From the NCBI GenBank assembly GCA_945882415.1, contig CAMCWC010000006.1, positions 1 to 64,000 on the forward strand: 64,000 nt of DNA, read 5' to 3'. The position numbers and the translations under genes are program-made. This DNA is from Chthonomonas calidirosea. GTDB lineage: Bacteria; Armatimonadota; Fimbriimonadia; Fimbriimonadales; Fimbriimonadaceae. Shown one piece after another: positions 62,441-64,000 of this stretch; position 1 is the first letter of the stretch; each line of letters begins with the position of its first letter. A model generated the notes under the pieces. It was not told the DNA's origin. It did no database searches and saw only the letters and a list, made by a program, of their open reading frames with translations.

Positions 62441-63423
62441 TTCAAGTTCCTCCTGCCCTTCCCGGAAAGCGCCTTCTCATCACCGGTGGTACTGGCCTGT
62501 ACGGACTGACCGCGCTTAAGTGGTTGCCCCAGCTTCAGGTGGCCTCGCTCCGGCTGATGTCACGAAGTGTTGAGCGTCAAGCCGCTTTGCAGGCGCTTTT
62601 TCCGAACGCGGCCGCTGAGTTCGTCGCGGGAGACATTCAGAACCCTGACGACTGCCGCGTGGCCTTAGAAGGCATCGACTGGGTGATTCATGCCGCGGCA
62701 GAAAAGAGTGTCCCGGCTTGCGAAGCTAATCCGGCCGAAGCAGTTCGGGTCAATGCCCTCGCCGCCGATGTGCTCATGGGGCAAGCGCAACTCGCTGGAG
62801 TCGAGCGAATGATTTCGGTGAGCTCGGACAAAGCGGTCCAGCCATCTGGTTGCATGGGAATCACAAAAGCGCTGATGGAGAAACTCATGCGAGCGCGTGC
62901 GGCAAACAGCACCGGCACAAAGTTTTCCGCGATCCGGTTCGGCAACATGCTCGATTCGCCGGGGTCGGTGGTTCCGCTATTCGTGAGACTGATTTCGGAA
63001 GGAAAGGGATTGAACGTTACCGATCCCGAAATGACGCGCTTCCTTTCAACCCCGGACGAGGTTCTCGCTCTTACGCTTGAGGCTCTTGCACGCACGGAAA
63101 CCGGTGGTGAGATCTTTGCGGCCAACACGGGTGGAGCGACCATTCTCGACCTCGCGAATGGCATCGCTGACTTGATGAATGCGAAACCGGAGATCACCAT
63201 CGTTGGCGCACGACCGGGCGAACGCAAGCACGAAACGATGCTGGCGGCCGAGGAACGGTCGATCGCGGAAGACCTCGGATCGATTTTCCGGTTAATGCCA
63301 AGCTCCCCTCCAGCATCGGACTTGCCTGATCCGCTCACTTCGGCCAACTGTCATCGTCTCGAAGGAGAGGAGTTGCGGTCTAAACTCGCAAGTCTCGATT
63401 CGCTCATGAGGGTAACTGCTTGA
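62437..63423 (+). CDS. Soluble nucleotide-sugar 4,6-dehydratase, PseB/FlaA1 type
   Basis: 328 residues of the extended SDR fold: GKRLLITGGTGLYGLTAL, WVIHAAAEKSVPACEANPAE, SVSSDKAVQPSGCMGITKAL (the Met-for-Tyr MGxxK active site), IRFGNMLDSPGSVVPL and MTRFLSTPDEVLALTLEAL. It lacks the membrane domain of the relative at 53.4-55.2 kb. It is likely to produce a 4-keto-6-deoxy sugar that the following epimerase/reductase and the preceding acyltransferase process. It overlaps neighbours by four bases on both sides. Confidence 0.9.
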   Translation: MIQVPPALPGKRLLITGGTGLYGLTALKWLPQLQVASLRLMSRSVERQAALQALFPNAAAEFVAGDIQNPDDCRVALEGIDWVIHAAAEKSVPACEANPAEAVRVNALAADVLMGQAQLAGVERMISVSSDKAVQPSGCMGITKALMEKLMRARAANSTGTKFSAIRFGNMLDSPGSVVPLFVRLISEGKGLNVTDPEMTRFLSTPDEVLALTLEALARTETGGEIFAANTGGATILDLANGIADLMNAKPEITIVGARPGERKHETMLAAEERSIAEDLGSIFRLMPSSPPASDLPDPLTSANCHRLEGEELRSKLASLDSLMRVTA

Positions 63424-64000
63424 AGATTCTGATCACCGGAGCAACTGGCTTCATTGGCCGACACGTTTGCGAGCGCCTTTCGGGCCATTCGATCCGGGTC
63501 GCGGTTCGAGACGCGTTTGCAGTTGACCGATTGCCGAAGGGCGTCGATCACTTTGAGGTTGGCTCCATCGGTCCGGAGACGAACTGGTCCCGAGCCCTAC
63601 ACGGCGTCGATGCGGTGGTGCACCTCGCGGCCCGAGCACACGTTCTCAACGAGACTTCCGCTGACCCATTGGCCGAGTTCCGAAAAGTCAACCGTCAGGG
63701 AACGGTGACGTTGGCGAAGGCCGCTAAAGCCGCTGGCGTCAAGCGATTCGTTTTCATGAGCTCGATTGGCGTGAATGGTAACGGCCAGGGTCCCGACTAT
63801 TCCGGCGCGGGCTATCGCGGCACGGACGATCCCCAGCCGCACGACCTATATGCCATTAGTAAGCGAGAAGCGGAGGACGAACTTGCTCGGATCGAAGGGT
63901 TGGAAATCGTCAATATCCGTCCGCCGTTGGTGTACGGTCCGGACGTTCCAGGCAACATGCGCAGTCTGTTAGGGATTGTTTGGAAGGGGGTGCCGCTGCC
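63420..64000 (+). CDS. NAD-dependent sugar epimerase/reductase, 3' end outside window
   Basis: TTG 63420 overlaps the dehydratase stop (TTGA). At least 193 codons are present: KILITGATGFIGRHVCERL, then AVVHLAARAHVLNETSADPL, RFVFMSSIGVNGNG and the active site YAISKREAEDEL with Tyr and Lys, followed by NIRPPLVYGPDVPGNMRSLL. The text resembles the WbpV-type 4-keto sugar reductases next to dehydratases. The gene runs off the right edge. Confidence 0.88.
   Translation, partial: MKILITGATGFIGRHVCERLSGHSIRVAVRDAFAVDRLPKGVDHFEVGSIGPETNWSRALHGVDAVVHLAARAHVLNETSADPLAEFRKVNRQGTVTLAKAAKAAGVKRFVFMSSIGVNGNGQGPDYSGAGYRGTDDPQPHDLYAISKREAEDELARIEGLEIVNIRPPLVYGPDVPGNMRSLLGIVWKGVPL

Overview
The window is a chromosomal segment from a diderm bacterium, moderately GC-rich and very densely packed. 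Many genes overlap by 1-4 bases (ATGA, GTGA, TTGA, TAATG), and GTG and TTG starts are frequent. Several secreted proteins look like outer-membrane barrels ending in Phe. Together with a Mpa/ARC-like AAA ATPase and the overall protein style, this points to an Armatimonadota (Fimbriimonadia-like) organism. That assignment is inferred from protein style; no rRNA gene is present to test it.

Layout. 1-9.6 kb is housekeeping: a CBS-DUF1385 membrane protein, pfkA, a transglutaminase, a TPR protein, then efp with an eight-cysteine membrane protein, an RtcA-like protein lacking the catalytic His and a barrel protein, followed by plsC, a sugar isomerase and cutC. 9.8-19.6 kb is accessory. It holds an amidase without a signal peptide behind a near-perfect promoter, a decayed hicA, a possible antitoxin remnant, a SIR2-HerA defence pair with a small P-loop ORF directly upstream, a small conserved protein, a putative barrel protein and a frameshifted secreted protein. 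The region ends in a zeta-like kinase plus small partner coupled to a GH20 hexosaminidase. 21-23.6 kb carries a sugar ABC permease and ATPase. 23.7-26.1 kb carries a secreted CHAT/caspase-like protein split at an A8 run, coupled to a second secreted protein.

26-35 kb returns to core functions: ThuA-like protein, RNase P RNA, a membrane nucleotide cyclase, then lipB, rnhB, a small membrane protein and yraN, then pyrG, an alpha/beta hydrolase without a nucleophile, and asnS. A MazEF-like module (35.5-36.1 kb) lies between two copies of a short repeat. 36-43 kb holds ABC transporters, a GT4 glycosyltransferase, a Trm112-like protein, aroQ, an M24 peptidase and a degenerate ABC ATPase. A free-standing SelB C-terminal domain protein follows. 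44-49 kb has a membrane protein, an asparaginase-type Ntn hydrolase, an AI-2E transporter, a barrel protein and a TetR-DUF4386 pair with twin perfect operators. 49-64 kb is envelope and carbohydrate work (GH130, two-domain GT4, NHL lipoprotein, CapD-type dehydratase, MscS, NeuD-like acyltransferase, a second dehydratase and an epimerase cut by the window end). Interspersed there are trpG/pabA, a pyrimidine-nucleoside phosphorylase and the Mpa-like ATPase.

The strongest leads are the SIR2-HerA island with its P-loop mini-ORF, the A8-interrupted secreted protease-like protein, four proteins of known folds that lost key catalytic residues or domains (RtcA, hydrolase, ABC ATPase, SelB), and the eight-cysteine membrane protein next to EF-P. 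No CRISPR array, tRNA, rRNA or complete transposon was seen.
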